A DNA stretch of 64,000 nt from an uncultured bacterium (GTDB lineage: Bacteria > Cyanobacteriota > Vampirovibrionia > Gastranaerophilales > Gastranaerophilaceae), in NCBI GenBank assembly GCA_902777385.1, contig CACYTP010000005.1:56239-120238 (forward strand). Direction: 5' to 3'. The notes under the pieces are model-generated. The model was not told the DNA's origin. It worked only from the letters and a program-made list of their open reading frames with translations, and did not search any database. This document shows positions 17,071 through 25,628 of the stretch, one piece after another; position 1 is the stretch's first letter, and the number at the start of each line of letters is the position of its first letter. The position numbers and the translations under genes were made by a program.

Positions 17071-20000
17071 TTACAGGCTTTCATACCATTCTTTCAAGTC
17101 TTTGCGTTTAACTTTTCTGGTCGAAGTTTTTGGCAATTCATCTCTGTGAATTACGACTACGGTAGGAGCTTTGTATGGTGCAAGATTTGCCTCGGAAAGC
17201 TTTTTAACTTCGTCTTCCAATATTTTTTGGATTTCTTCGTCAGATTGTTTTAAAAGTTCGTCGGACGGAACTATTATTGCTCCAACTTCTTCCGTACCTG
17301 CTTTATTTCCTGACTTAATCGTTAATGACATGACACAAACTTCTTTAATAATTGAAGATGTTTCTAATACGGCTTCTACTTCTTCTGGAAATATTTTCTT
17401 ACCTCCGCCAAGAACAATCATATTTTTAATCCTGCCTGTAATTTTTATGTATCCCTGCTTATCTATTTCTCCGATATCACCCGTATGGAACCAGCCGTCT
17501 TCATCAATTACTTCGGCAGTCATTTCAGGTTTATTGTAGTAGCCCTGCATAACATTCGGACCTGTTGCAAGGATTTCACCATTGTCTGCTATTTTAACCA
17601 TAACAGACGGTAAAGGCTGACCTACTGTTCCGATTTTTGAATGTCCGTATCGGTTTGTAGATATTGTTGGAGAAGTTTCCGTCAGTCCATATCCTTGGAA
17701 TACCGGAATACCTATTCTTTCAAAGAATTCTGCAACATTATCTTCTAACGGTGCTCCTCCGCAAATAAAACATTCTAATTTGCCGCCTAACCCGTCTATT
17801 ACGGATTTGAACATTATGCGGCGAATTTGTCTTGGCATAATTTTAGAGATTTTATACATAATTTTAAATGCCTTTTGTGCTGTAGGAGATTGTTTGTTTA
17901 TTTGCTTGTCAATACTGTTTTTAAGCATTTTCGCCACAAGCGGAACAACAATCATATTTGTAATGCCTTTTTCTTTCATTGTGGAAGTAAGTTCTTTAGG
18001 GTTAAGTGATTTAATATAAACAACTTTTGCACCCATATAAAGCATTCCGAAAAATCCGCAATCAAGTTCAAGCAAGTGGTTTAACGGTAATATTGAAAGG
18101 AGTGTGTTGTCATTTGATAATTTGAACATATATTCAAAATCTCTGAGTTGAGAGTATATATTACCAAAACTAATCATAACACCCTTTGGATTTCCTGTTG
18201 TACCTGATGTATAGACTATTAATGCTGTTTCATCAAGAGTTCTGGCTCTGCTGATGTGTTTTTCCAAATCACCGTTTTTATCCGAAACATATTCGACTTC
18301 CGTATTTGATTTATCTTCATCATCAAGAACGTAAATTTTTTCAATCGACGGAACATTTTTCTTAACTTCAATTGCGTGTTCTATATAATGACTTGAACAG
18401 AGTAATATTCTCGGATTACAATCCGTAAGAATATGTGTATGTTCCGGAACGGTTAATTTTACATCCAGCGGAACAGTTATTGCTCCTGTCTGAATTGATG
18501 CAAACATACCTATAGAAAATTCCGGTCTTGATTCACATATAATGGCAATTCTTTCCCCACGTTCTATTTTTATATCTTCTATTAAATAATTGGCAAATCG
18601 TTTTGATTTCCTGTATATTTCAATGTAACTTAATTCATCGTAACCGTCTTTTGTTTTTAAAGTAAGAGCTTTTACCTGTCCGTAAATATCACTCTTTTCT
18701 CTCATTAAGTCAATAAAATTGGAGTGTAATTTGTGGTCAATTTTGTAGAATGCACGTCGTTCAAGTGATTTTTTCATAAAGTTTACACGGGATTGAAGTT
18801 CGTGTGCAATCTCTTTTTCATTATTATCAAGTTCTTTTATGGGCTGTCCGAATTGGACTACAATTGTATTGAACAATTTAGGTAATTTTCTGGTTTTTCC
18901 CCAAGTTTCAAATCCGCCCTTAATTGCAAATGGTACAATCTGGCAGTCTGCCTCTTTTGCCATTAAGCCAACTCCACGGTTGAATTTGCAGAGATTTCCG
19001 TCAGGTGTAAATTTCCCTTCAGGGAAAATTATTACGGCTTCACCACCCTTTAATTTATTTACTGCTGCTTCAATAGCCTCAACGCCTTTCCCGAATTTTA
19101 ACGGTAATACATTATAATATTTTAGTAAATGCCTTACAATCGGTACTTTGAATGCAGCAGGACCTGTTACAAACCATAACTGTCTGTGAGTCGCCATCTG
19201 AATTATGAAAGGATCGAGGTGTCCTGTGTGATTTCCTGCAAGAATTACTTTACCATGTTTTGGTATATTTTCCATTCCCTCAACTCTGTATCTGAACAGA
19301 AGTAAGAAAATATGCCCGAGTGTGGCTTTGAGTAAGAAATATCTGAACGATTTATCAAACACAAGCACAAGTGATGCTAAAACAAAAGAAAGTATTGCAA
19401 TACCTTTAAATACAACCAATGGGTTTATAAATCCCAGAATGTTTGCTACAATTGCTGTTCCGGCAAGAAAACTTAATGTACTGAATGTAAGCTGTAAACC
19501 GAAAACTTTACCACGGACTCTGTCAGGAGTAACTTTTTGCAGGATTGTATCCAACATTACGAGTACTACCGCATCTGCCATGCCGATAGGAATTAACCAT
19601 GCCCATGCACTGTCGATGCTTTTGCACATAGGTGCTGTAATCAAAGCTATACACAATACTATAAACCCGCTTGCAAATAAGTGCGGTACTCTCATTAACC
19701 TTGCAAAATATAAAGTTACAAGCATACCGCTTATTATACCAATTCCCAGAAGTGTTCTGAGAAAAGTTAAATCGGAAAAAGTTAATCCGTAGTAATCTGT
19801 GATTAGGGCGTTCAAGCTGTTGGAAAATACTGCAACAATAAATTGTAATCCTATTGAAAGTCCTACAAGATATAATGCTTTCTTGTGATTTTTTAAGTAA
19901 TTAAAAGCGATACCCATGTCATTTGAGGATTTTTTGGATGTAAAATATTTTTGCGGAATTAAAAATTTGATGCAGGCTGTTATAATAGCTGCACACAAGT

Positions 20001-20541
20001 ACATTCCTCCAATAATTATAAATGCTTTATTATTACCGAGGTTAATTAAATAATTTGCCCCAAATGCTCCGAATAATAATGCAATAGCTCCAATAGAAGA
20101 CGTCAAAGCATTTGCAAATTTTAGCTGACTGCTTTTTACGACGTTAGTTACGGATGACATTTTTGCAGGATAAAAGAATGCGGCTCCGCAGCCCAATATA
20201 AACGAAAAAGCATAAACAATATTTTGATTTATATGAGGTAAACAATAAATTATGCCTATTGTGGTAACAGCTCTAAACAGACAGCTAAGTGACATAATTG
20301 TTTTTCTTGAAAATCTGTCACAAATTGCACCCGAAAACGGGCTTATTAAAAATTGCGGCAGAAGAAAAGTAAAAAACATTATTGCAATAGATTTACCGGC
20401 ACTTCCGGATATTTGCAGAAGGATTGCTACCATCAAAAATTGAACTATTGCATCCGCAAAATGTGAAAATAATTGCCCCAAAAATAGCTTATCGAACTCA
20501 ATACTTGCTATCGGACCGAGTTTTTTTATTACTTTTTCCAT
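17071..20541 (-). CDS. MFS transporter / phospholipid acyltransferase / acyl-ACP synthetase fusion
   Basis: A 1,156-residue inner-membrane protein with three units. The first is an LplT-like MFS transporter (about 1-400, about 12 helices) that flips lysophospholipids. The second is a PlsC-type acyltransferase (about 415-600) with NHTGHLDP and an FPEG motif. The third is an AMP-binding acyl-ACP/acyl-CoA ligase (about 625-1150) with YTSGTTGNPKG near 775 and a TGD..GE.D..GY..I.GR motif. It is equivalent to E. coli LplT plus Aas and should re-acylate lysophosphatidylethanolamine. Start at 20541 follows GGGGAAAAAG; the upstream in-frame ATG would add 20 atypical residues. Stands alone. Confidence 0.88.
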   Translation of the reverse strand: MEKVIKKLGPIASIEFDKLFLGQLFSHFADAIVQFLMVAILLQISGSAGKSIAIMFFTFLLPQFLISPFSGAICDRFSRKTIMSLSCLFRAVTTIGIIYCLPHINQNIVYAFSFILGCGAAFFYPAKMSSVTNVVKSSQLKFANALTSSIGAIALLFGAFGANYLINLGNNKAFIIIGGMYLCAAIITACIKFLIPQKYFTSKKSSNDMGIAFNYLKNHKKALYLVGLSIGLQFIVAVFSNSLNALITDYYGLTFSDLTFLRTLLGIGIISGMLVTLYFARLMRVPHLFASGFIVLCIALITAPMCKSIDSAWAWLIPIGMADAVVLVMLDTILQKVTPDRVRGKVFGLQLTFSTLSFLAGTAIVANILGFINPLVVFKGIAILSFVLASLVLVFDKSFRYFLLKATLGHIFLLLFRYRVEGMENIPKHGKVILAGNHTGHLDPFIIQMATHRQLWFVTGPAAFKVPIVRHLLKYYNVLPLKFGKGVEAIEAAVNKLKGGEAVIIFPEGKFTPDGNLCKFNRGVGLMAKEADCQIVPFAIKGGFETWGKTRKLPKLFNTIVVQFGQPIKELDNNEKEIAHELQSRVNFMKKSLERRAFYKIDHKLHSNFIDLMREKSDIYGQVKALTLKTKDGYDELSYIEIYRKSKRFANYLIEDIKIERGERIAIICESRPEFSIGMFASIQTGAITVPLDVKLTVPEHTHILTDCNPRILLCSSHYIEHAIEVKKNVPSIEKIYVLDDEDKSNTEVEYVSDKNGDLEKHISRARTLDETALIVYTSGTTGNPKGVMISFGNIYSQLRDFEYMFKLSNDNTLLSILPLNHLLELDCGFFGMLYMGAKVVYIKSLNPKELTSTMKEKGITNMIVVPLVAKMLKNSIDKQINKQSPTAQKAFKIMYKISKIMPRQIRRIMFKSVIDGLGGKLECFICGGAPLEDNVAEFFERIGIPVFQGYGLTETSPTISTNRYGHSKIGTVGQPLPSVMVKIADNGEILATGPNVMQGYYNKPEMTAEVIDEDGWFHTGDIGEIDKQGYIKITGRIKNMIVLGGGKKIFPEEVEAVLETSSIIKEVCVMSLTIKSGNKAGTEEVGAIIVPSDELLKQSDEEIQKILEDEVKKLSEANLAPYKAPTVVVIHRDELPKTSTRKVKRKDLKEWYESL

Positions 20542-20835
20542 ACTTTTTCCCCACATTATTAAATATACAAATATTCTATAATTTGGAGCTGAAAATAGCA
20601 AAAATATTACAATTTATATATAACTTATAATTAGTTTACAATTATTTGATTTTTAAATTTTTTTGTAATAACATAAGAACATAAGCCGATAAATGAAGAA
20701 TGTGATGTCCCACATTCTCTCTTAAAAAGCAAAAGAAAAGGGTTATTCCCGAATAAAATAAAAAATAATATAAACGGCGAAACGGCTTATAAGGGACAAA
20801 GACCAAATACAATAAAACAAAAAGGAAGAATAAAA

Positions 20836-21003
20836 ATGGGTATTAAAGGTAAAAATGACAGAATGGTAGTTCTTGCTTGTGAAGATTGCAAAGAAAGAAA
20901 TTACACAACAGTTAAAAACAAGAAAAACATCAAGGAAAGACTTGAATTGAGCAAATATTGCCCAACTTGCAAGAAACATACCAACCACAAGGAAACTAAG
21001 TAG
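20836..21003 (+). CDS. rpmG: Ribosomal protein L33
   Basis: A 55-residue protein of the large ribosomal subunit. It has two CxxC pairs ([11 protein letters not shown] and [10 protein letters not shown]), so it is the zinc-binding (C+) form, with the usual NYTTVKNK and L.L.KYCP segments. An AAAGGAAG ribosome site precedes the ATG. It opens the classic rpmG - tRNA-Trp - secE - nusG - rplK - rplA cluster. Upstream (20602-20835) I see only a short hairpin, AGAATGTG/CACATTCT at 20697-20718, possibly in the leader. Confidence 0.95.
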   Translation: MGIKGKNDRMVVLACEDCKERNYTTVKNKKNIKERLELSKYCPTCKKHTNHKETK

Positions 21004-21010
21004 AAATAAA

Positions 21011-21090
21011 TAAGTGAATAAGTAATTAAGTGAGTGGTCTATACATAGTAAAAATGTAAAAACTTAATCACCTAATTACTTAGTTACTTA
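21011..21090 (+). repeat. Long 23-bp inverted repeat between rpmG and tRNA-Trp
   Basis: The 23 bases at 21011-21033 pair with 21068-21090 at 21 of 23 positions (one G-U), leaving a 34-base loop. The arms are themselves built from a repeated TAAGT-type unit. There is no T run after it, so it is not a standard intrinsic terminator. An RNase III processing site that frees the tRNA is plausible; rnc is also in this window. Confidence 0.55.
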
Positions 21091-21103
21091 AAAACTAAAA
21101 CTG

Positions 21104-21176
21104 GCGTCCTTAGTTCAGTTGGTAGAACGTCGGTCTCCAAAACCGGATGTCGAGGGTTCGAGTCCTTCAGGGCGCG
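21104..21176 (+). tRNA. tRNA-Trp (anticodon CCA)
   Basis: A 73-nt cloverleaf. Acceptor GCGTCCT (21104-21110) pairs with AGGGCGC (21169-21175), with discriminator G. The D arm is GTTC/GAAC, the anticodon loop CTCCAAA (anticodon CCA), and the T arm GAGGG-TTCGAGT-CCTTC. CCA is not encoded. The position between rpmG and secE is conserved in many bacteria. Confidence 0.97.
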
Positions 21177-21206
21177 ATTTTATAAAATAAAAGGATAATT
21201 AAAAAG

Positions 21207-21410
21207 ATGGATAATTCATTTAACGCATTTTTAGACTCAATGAAAAGATACTTCAGAGGTGTTCGTGCCGAATGGGGTAAGATTACTTGGCCTGAAAGAC
21301 ATCAGGTAATGATGGAAACGTTATTTGTTATCGTAATCGTTGCGGCTTTTACAGTTGCCGTATATTTAATGGATATTATTTTTAAGGCTCTGCTGGGTTT
21401 CATAAAGTAG
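21207..21410 (+). CDS. secE: Preprotein translocase subunit SecE
   Basis: A 67-residue small single-spanning subunit that stabilises the SecYEG protein-conducting channel. It has the conserved amphipathic segment F.GVRAEWGKITWPER ahead of one membrane helix (about 40-62, ETLFVIVIVAAFTVAVYLM), which is the minimal SecE form. An AAAAGGAT ribosome site lies upstream. It follows tRNA-Trp by 30 bases and precedes nusG, the standard order. Confidence 0.95.
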   Translation: MDNSFNAFLDSMKRYFRGVRAEWGKITWPERHQVMMETLFVIVIVAAFTVAVYLMDIIFKALLGFIK

Positions 21411-21450
21411 TAACCGGATTTATAAATTAAATAAAGAATAAAGGTGGCTT

Positions 21451-22089
21451 ATGGCAAAGAAACAAAAATCAATGGAAGAAGAACTGAACGAAGACAAATT
21501 GGCTGAACAACAAGCAGCTGAAGAAGAAGCGAAAGCTCAAGAAGAAGCTAAAAAAGCTAAAAATAGCGAAAAACGTTGGTATATCGTTCACACTTATTCA
21601 GGACACGAAAACAAGGTTAAAGTAAATCTTGAAAAACGTATCGAATATATGAATATGGGTGAAAAAATCTTCCGTATAGAAGTTCCTCAAAAAACTGTTA
21701 CACAAATTAAAGGCGGTAAAAAACAGGAACGTGAAGAAAAAATTTTCCCGGGTTATGTTTTGGTTGAAATGATTATGGACGAAGACAGCTGGTATGTTGT
21801 AAGACACACTGCAGGTGTTACGAAGTTTGTAGGTTCTGCAAAACGTCCTATCCCTGCAAGAGAAAGTGAAATAAAGAAAATTCTTCACCGTTCATCTTCT
21901 CAAACTCAGAAAATTGAACTTGATGTTAAAGCAGGTGATAAGGTTAGAATTGTTTCAGGTCCGTTCGCAGACTTTATTGCGGATATTATTGAAGTTTACC
22001 CTGATAAGTCTAAACTTCGTGCGAATGTTTCAATCTTTGGACGTGAAACTCCGGTAGAATTGGAATATAAGCAGATTAATAAACTATAA
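21451..22089 (+). CDS. nusG: Transcription elongation/antitermination factor NusG
   Basis: A 212-residue protein with a charged Glu/Ala/Lys-rich extension (1-40) before the NGN domain. The NGN domain is recognised by KRWYIVHTYSGHE (about 41-53) and FPGYVLVEM, and a KOW domain follows with GDKVRIVSGPFADF. It binds RNA polymerase and couples it to Rho or the ribosome. The extension is absent from E. coli NusG but is common in cyanobacteria and some others. It sits in the secE-nusG-rplK-rplA operon. Confidence 0.95.
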   Translation: MAKKQKSMEEELNEDKLAEQQAAEEEAKAQEEAKKAKNSEKRWYIVHTYSGHENKVKVNLEKRIEYMNMGEKIFRIEVPQKTVTQIKGGKKQEREEKIFPGYVLVEMIMDEDSWYVVRHTAGVTKFVGSAKRPIPARESEIKKILHRSSSQTQKIELDVKAGDKVRIVSGPFADFIADIIEVYPDKSKLRANVSIFGRETPVELEYKQINKL

Positions 22090-22107
22090 TAAATAGTAAA
22101 ATAAAGT

Positions 22108-22180
22108 AGGGTGCGTTCAGGCGTACCGCAAGTACAAAAACGTGGAAGGGACTTAAAAGCCCCGCAAGTACCACAAAAGG
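22108..22180 (+). promoter_or_regulatory. Candidate L1-binding leader before rplK
   Basis: Between nusG and rplK two hairpins can form. One is GTAC-CGCAA-GTAC (about 22124-22136). The other is larger: GTGG with CCAC, then GGG with CCC, and CTT with AAG (22142-22174). The repeated CCGCAAGTAC sequence appears in both. In many bacteria L1 represses the rplKA mRNA by binding a mimic of its 23S site just here, so an autogenous leader is likely by position; the match to an L1 site was not computed. Confidence 0.4.
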
Positions 22181-22188
22181 AGAAAAAA

Positions 22189-22614
22189 ATGGCAAAAAAA
22201 GTAGTAGGAAAAATTAAGCTTCAGATTGAAGCAGGAAAAGCAAATCCTTCACCTCCGGTTGGTCCGGCATTGGGTCAGCACGGTGTAAACATTATGGATT
22301 TTTGTAAGCAATTTAATGCTAAAACAGAATCTCAGGCAGGTTATATTATCCCTGTTATTATTGATGTTTATGAAGACAGAAGTTTTTCATTCGTTATTAA
22401 ATCACCACCGGCTCCGGTTTTGATTAAGAAAGCGTTGAATATTCCTAAGGGATCTGCTGTTCCGAATAAAGACAAAGTGGCTGAAATTACTCGTGCTCAG
22501 TTGGAAGAAATTGCAAAAATCAAGATGAATGACTTGAATGCAACTACAATGGATGCAGCAGTTAAGATGATTGCAGGTTCTTGCAGAGCTATGGGTGTTA
22601 CAGTAAAAGATTAA
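22189..22614 (+). CDS. rplK: Ribosomal protein L11
   Basis: A 141-residue protein of the ribosomal GTPase-associated centre that binds 23S rRNA around position 1067. It has [12 protein letters not shown], the proline-rich [22 protein letters not shown] and the C-terminal GSCRAMGV segment, at exactly the normal length. The ATG at 22189 has an AAAAGGAG ribosome site; an upstream GTG would add 26 residues encoded by the leader hairpins and is rejected. Confidence 0.97.
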   Translation: MAKKVVGKIKLQIEAGKANPSPPVGPALGQHGVNIMDFCKQFNAKTESQAGYIIPVIIDVYEDRSFSFVIKSPPAPVLIKKALNIPKGSAVPNKDKVAEITRAQLEEIAKIKMNDLNATTMDAAVKMIAGSCRAMGVTVKD

Positions 22615-22665
22615 TTAATGGAAGTGCAATAATAAGCACGTTATGACCATGAAAGGAAAAGAAAA

Positions 22666-23394
22666 ATGGCAAAATTAACTAAAAAACAAAAGAAAATGCA
22701 GGAAATGTTGGCTGATTTCACTCAACCGGCTACTGCAGTTGATTCTATTAAAAAATTAAAAGAAATATCTAAAGAATTGTCTAAGTTCAACGAAACGGTT
22801 GAATGCCACATGAGATTAGGTATTGACGTAAGACAAGCTGATCAACAAATTCGTTCAACAGTTGTTCTTCCGGCAGGTCTTGGTAAAACCGTTAGAGTTT
22901 GCGTAATTGCTAAAGGTGCAAAAGCTACTGAGGCAAAAGATGCAGGTGCTGATTATGCAGGTGCTGAAGAAATTATTGATAAAATTTCTGACGGTTGGTT
23001 TGAATTTGATACATTAATTGCAACTCCTGACTGTATGGGTATGTTGGGTAAACTCGGTAGAGTTCTCGGACCTAAAGGCTTGATGCCTAACCCTAAGACA
23101 GGTACTGTTACAATGGATGTAGCAAAGGCTGTTAAAGATGCTAAAGCAGGTAAAGTTGAATTCCGTGCTGATAAACAGGGTATGATTCACTGCCCTATCG
23201 GTAAAGCTGAATTCAGTGAAGAAGATTTAATCAAGAACTATGCAACTTTAGCTGATGCTATATTAAGAGCAAAACCATCATCAGCAAAAGGTACATTTGT
23301 TAAATCTGTTTACCTTGCAACAACTATGGGACCCGGTTTGAAATTGGATCCAAAAGTTTTTGCAGCTGAAGTTAAAGAACTTATTGCCGGTTAA
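22666..23394 (+). CDS. rplA: Ribosomal protein L1
   Basis: A 242-residue protein of the L1 stalk, which helps release deacylated tRNA and often represses its own operon. It has the family motifs [24 protein letters not shown] and the GKVEFRADK segment, at normal length. It is the last gene of the cluster. Two terminator hairpins follow and rplJ/rplL are not present, unlike the usual rplKAJL-rpoBC order. Confidence 0.97.
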   Translation: MAKLTKKQKKMQEMLADFTQPATAVDSIKKLKEISKELSKFNETVECHMRLGIDVRQADQQIRSTVVLPAGLGKTVRVCVIAKGAKATEAKDAGADYAGAEEIIDKISDGWFEFDTLIATPDCMGMLGKLGRVLGPKGLMPNPKTGTVTMDVAKAVKDAKAGKVEFRADKQGMIHCPIGKAEFSEEDLIKNYATLADAILRAKPSSAKGTFVKSVYLATTMGPGLKLDPKVFAAEVKELIAG

Positions 23395-23410
23395 TTTTAC
23401 GGTTCAAATA

Positions 23411-23443
23411 AAAAGACTATCCTTATTATAGGATAGTCTTTTT
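23411..23443 (+). terminator. Intrinsic terminator after rplA
   Basis: AAAAGACTATCC pairs with GGATAGTCTTTT across an 8-base loop and runs into five T, 17 bases after the rplA stop. It closes the secE-nusG-rplKA unit. Confidence 0.9.
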
Positions 23444-23448
23444 GTATA

Positions 23449-23486
23449 ACAAAGCCCGATGCTGAAAATTGCTCGGGCTTTTGTTT
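23449..23486. terminator. Second terminator, probably bidirectional
   Basis: ACAAAGCCCGA pairs with TCGGGCTTTTGT around a 13-base loop. T-rich flanks on both strands let it also stop the reverse-strand gene at 23539. Confidence 0.75.
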
Positions 23487-23538
23487 CCTTATCCTAATTT
23501 CCTTAACGAAATCTTTTTCCGTTTTCTTATTTCCTTAA

Positions 23539-23799
23539 TTATCCAACGGCTTTCGATACAAAGTTTGCTATATCAAAGAATGTATCTTTTACAAATTCTT
23601 TTGCTAATGTTGAAACAGGTCTGTTTTCTATACAGTCAAAAATATAGAAAATCGGGTCTTTAGCATTGTTAAAACGCATTCTTCTGTCTCTTTTGCCGAT
23701 AAATTTATATGTTTCCAAATCAAATTCAGCATTGTTTGCTTTTTTATTTTTTCTTGCGGTAATCATACCGAATCTTTGTGCTTGTGGGTTTGCTAACAT
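23539..23799 (-). CDS. Small basic protein of unknown function
   Basis: An 86-residue protein, basic in its first half (MITARKNKKANN, GKRDRRMRF) and helical at the end. No known domain is recognised. A GAGAGAGATT ribosome-like stretch precedes the ATG, and a terminator lies 50 bases after the stop, so it looks like a free-standing real gene. It may belong to the group of small lineage-specific proteins seen elsewhere in this window. Confidence 0.55.
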   Translation of the reverse strand: MLANPQAQRFGMITARKNKKANNAEFDLETYKFIGKRDRRMRFNNAKDPIFYIFDCIENRPVSTLAKEFVKDTFFDIANFVSKAVG

Positions 23800-23985
23800 A
23801 ATTTCAAATCTCTCTCTTTATATCTTACATATATATAAAGTATGTATTATAAAAATTATTGCCTTTTTAATTTCATATTATTAAGTTTTGTTAACAAAGC
23901 TGTTAACTTAATGTTTGTTAATACATATTAAACCTCTGTTGTTTTTATTGTAATATGTACTAAGATATCAGAGAAAGAGGTATAA

Positions 23986-24321
23986 ATGAATACAGTTGTT
24001 ATAGTTGGACGAGTTGGTAGAGATGCTGAGATTAGATATTTTGAATCAGGCAAGGTAAAGGCAAATTTTTCTGTTGCGGTAAATCGTTGGGATTCAAAAA
24101 CAAAGGCAGAAGTTACTGATTGGTATAACATAGATGTATGGGACAAGCAGGCGGAATTTGCAGGCGAATATGTTAAAAAAGGTATTCAGGTCGCAATAGA
24201 CGGACGTATTCAGCAGGATAAATGGACTGATAAGGCTTCCGGAAATGACAGAGAACGTTTTATAATTATTGCGAACAGCATAAGACTGCTTGGTTCAAAA
24301 AGAGATGCGGAAGTTTTATGA
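23986..24321 (+). CDS. ssb: Single-stranded DNA-binding protein, short form
   Basis: A 111-residue OB-fold protein beginning MNTVVIVGRVGRDAEIRYF with the WYNIDVWDKQAEF and GIQVAIDGRIQQDKW segments of bacterial SSB. It ends soon after the OB fold and lacks the acidic DD.PF tail that recruits partner proteins in most SSBs. It could therefore be a second SSB, or the main one in a lineage with a short tail. A GAAAGAGGT ribosome site is present. It overlaps the next gene by 4 bases (ATGA), an unusual operon partner. Confidence 0.88.
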   Translation: MNTVVIVGRVGRDAEIRYFESGKVKANFSVAVNRWDSKTKAEVTDWYNIDVWDKQAEFAGEYVKKGIQVAIDGRIQQDKWTDKASGNDRERFIIIANSIRLLGSKRDAEVL

Positions 24322-25628
24322 TAATTAATTCAAATGTTGCCTGCATTATTGCAGATGATCTGACAGGTGCAAATGACTCTGCTTTACAGTTTCAGATGCA
24401 CGGGGCAGGTACTCAGATATTGTTAAGTGAAGATGTTGAGGGCTTAAATATAAAAGGTACCCAGATGTGGGCTATTTCTACGGAGTCGAGAAATATTGCT
24501 CCCGAGTTGGCTTATGAAAAAGTAAAGCATACCACTCAGGTAATGATTGATAAATTTAATCCTGATTTTTTCTTTAAAAAAATTGATTCAACTATAAGAG
24601 GAAATATAGCCGTAGAGACATTGGGAATGTTAGAGGTTTTAGGTTGGGATGCAGCGATTATAGTGCCGGCATTTCCGATTGAGGGCAGAGTTACTGTAGG
24701 CGGTTATCATCTTTTAAAAGGAATACCTATTGAACGCACGGAGATGGCAAGAGATCCTCATTCTCCTATAAGTGAATCGCATTTACCTACATTATTGATA
24801 AATCAAATTGGAAAAGATTATGAAAATATCGTGGCTTCACTGGATTTAAGAGAAGTTATGAAGGGTGCAGGGCCTATATTAAAGGCATTAAATGATTTAA
24901 TATCTGCGGGGAAAAAACTTATAGTAATTGATGCTGTGTCAACTGTTGATATCGAGCAGGTTTTGCTGGCTATGAATAAATCTGATTATAAAATATTACC
25001 TGCAGGAACTGCGGCAACAGCCAGAATATTAAGTGATATGTGGTTTTCGGATATTAAACCTCATCATATAAACAAGACTATTCCCGAATTGCCAAAGCTT
25101 ATAATCTCCGGTAGTGTAACTGAGATTACAGCAAGTCAGATAAGAGCATTTGAGGCAGCGGATGACTATGACGAAAACAGTTTGATAGTAAAGCTTGATA
25201 CCGAAACTGTTTTAAAGGGTGTAAGCGATGAGTTGGTAGACAGGGTTGTAACTAATTTGGGACAGAATAACATTGTTGTTGTTCATACATCAAACGTTGT
25301 TCAAAACTTTGACGGATTTTCTGATGCGTCATTGGATGCCGAGTTAACAAAGGAAAAATTAGCATCAAGAATTACTGATTTTCTTGCGGAATTGACAAAG
25401 AGAGTTACCGAGAAAAAGGATGTCATATTAATTCTTTTGGGTGGAGAAACTTCTTACAAATGTTGTAAAGCAATAGGTGCATTGCAGTTGCAATTAATTG
25501 ATGAAGTTGCTCCTGCTATTGCATTAAGTCTTGATCATAATGCTCAATGGATAGTTACGAAGTCAGGCAATTTGGGTTCTACAAGTACGTTAATAGATAT
25601 TTTAAAATATTTTGAAAATCATGAATAA
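24318..25628 (+). CDS. DUF1537-family four-carbon acid sugar kinase-like protein
   Basis: A 436-residue protein of the OtnK/DtnK type. The N-terminal domain has IADDLTGANDSA (about 11-22) and FKKIDSTIRGN (about 87-97). The C-terminal nucleotide-binding domain has ISGSVTEITASQ and LGGETSYKCC, a variant of the usual GG.T. Known relatives phosphorylate erythronate, threonate or related 2-hydroxy acids, with a PdxA-like dehydrogenase next in the pathway, which is exactly the next gene here. The substrate is not predictable by eye. Confidence 0.8.
   Translation: MIINSNVACIIADDLTGANDSALQFQMHGAGTQILLSEDVEGLNIKGTQMWAISTESRNIAPELAYEKVKHTTQVMIDKFNPDFFFKKIDSTIRGNIAVETLGMLEVLGWDAAIIVPAFPIEGRVTVGGYHLLKGIPIERTEMARDPHSPISESHLPTLLINQIGKDYENIVASLDLREVMKGAGPILKALNDLISAGKKLIVIDAVSTVDIEQVLLAMNKSDYKILPAGTAATARILSDMWFSDIKPHHINKTIPELPKLIISGSVTEITASQIRAFEAADDYDENSLIVKLDTETVLKGVSDELVDRVVTNLGQNNIVVVHTSNVVQNFDGFSDASLDAELTKEKLASRITDFLAELTKRVTEKKDVILILLGGETSYKCCKAIGALQLQLIDEVAPAIALSLDHNAQWIVTKSGNLGSTSTLIDILKYFENHE

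Noticed and set aside
20743..20988. Reverse-strand open frame of 81 codons
   Set aside because: It is the antisense of rpmG, which is certain.
22111..22188. N-terminal extension of L11 from an upstream GTG
   Set aside because: The extra residues are encoded by hairpin leader sequence; the ATG at 22189 has the ribosome site and gives the exact family length.
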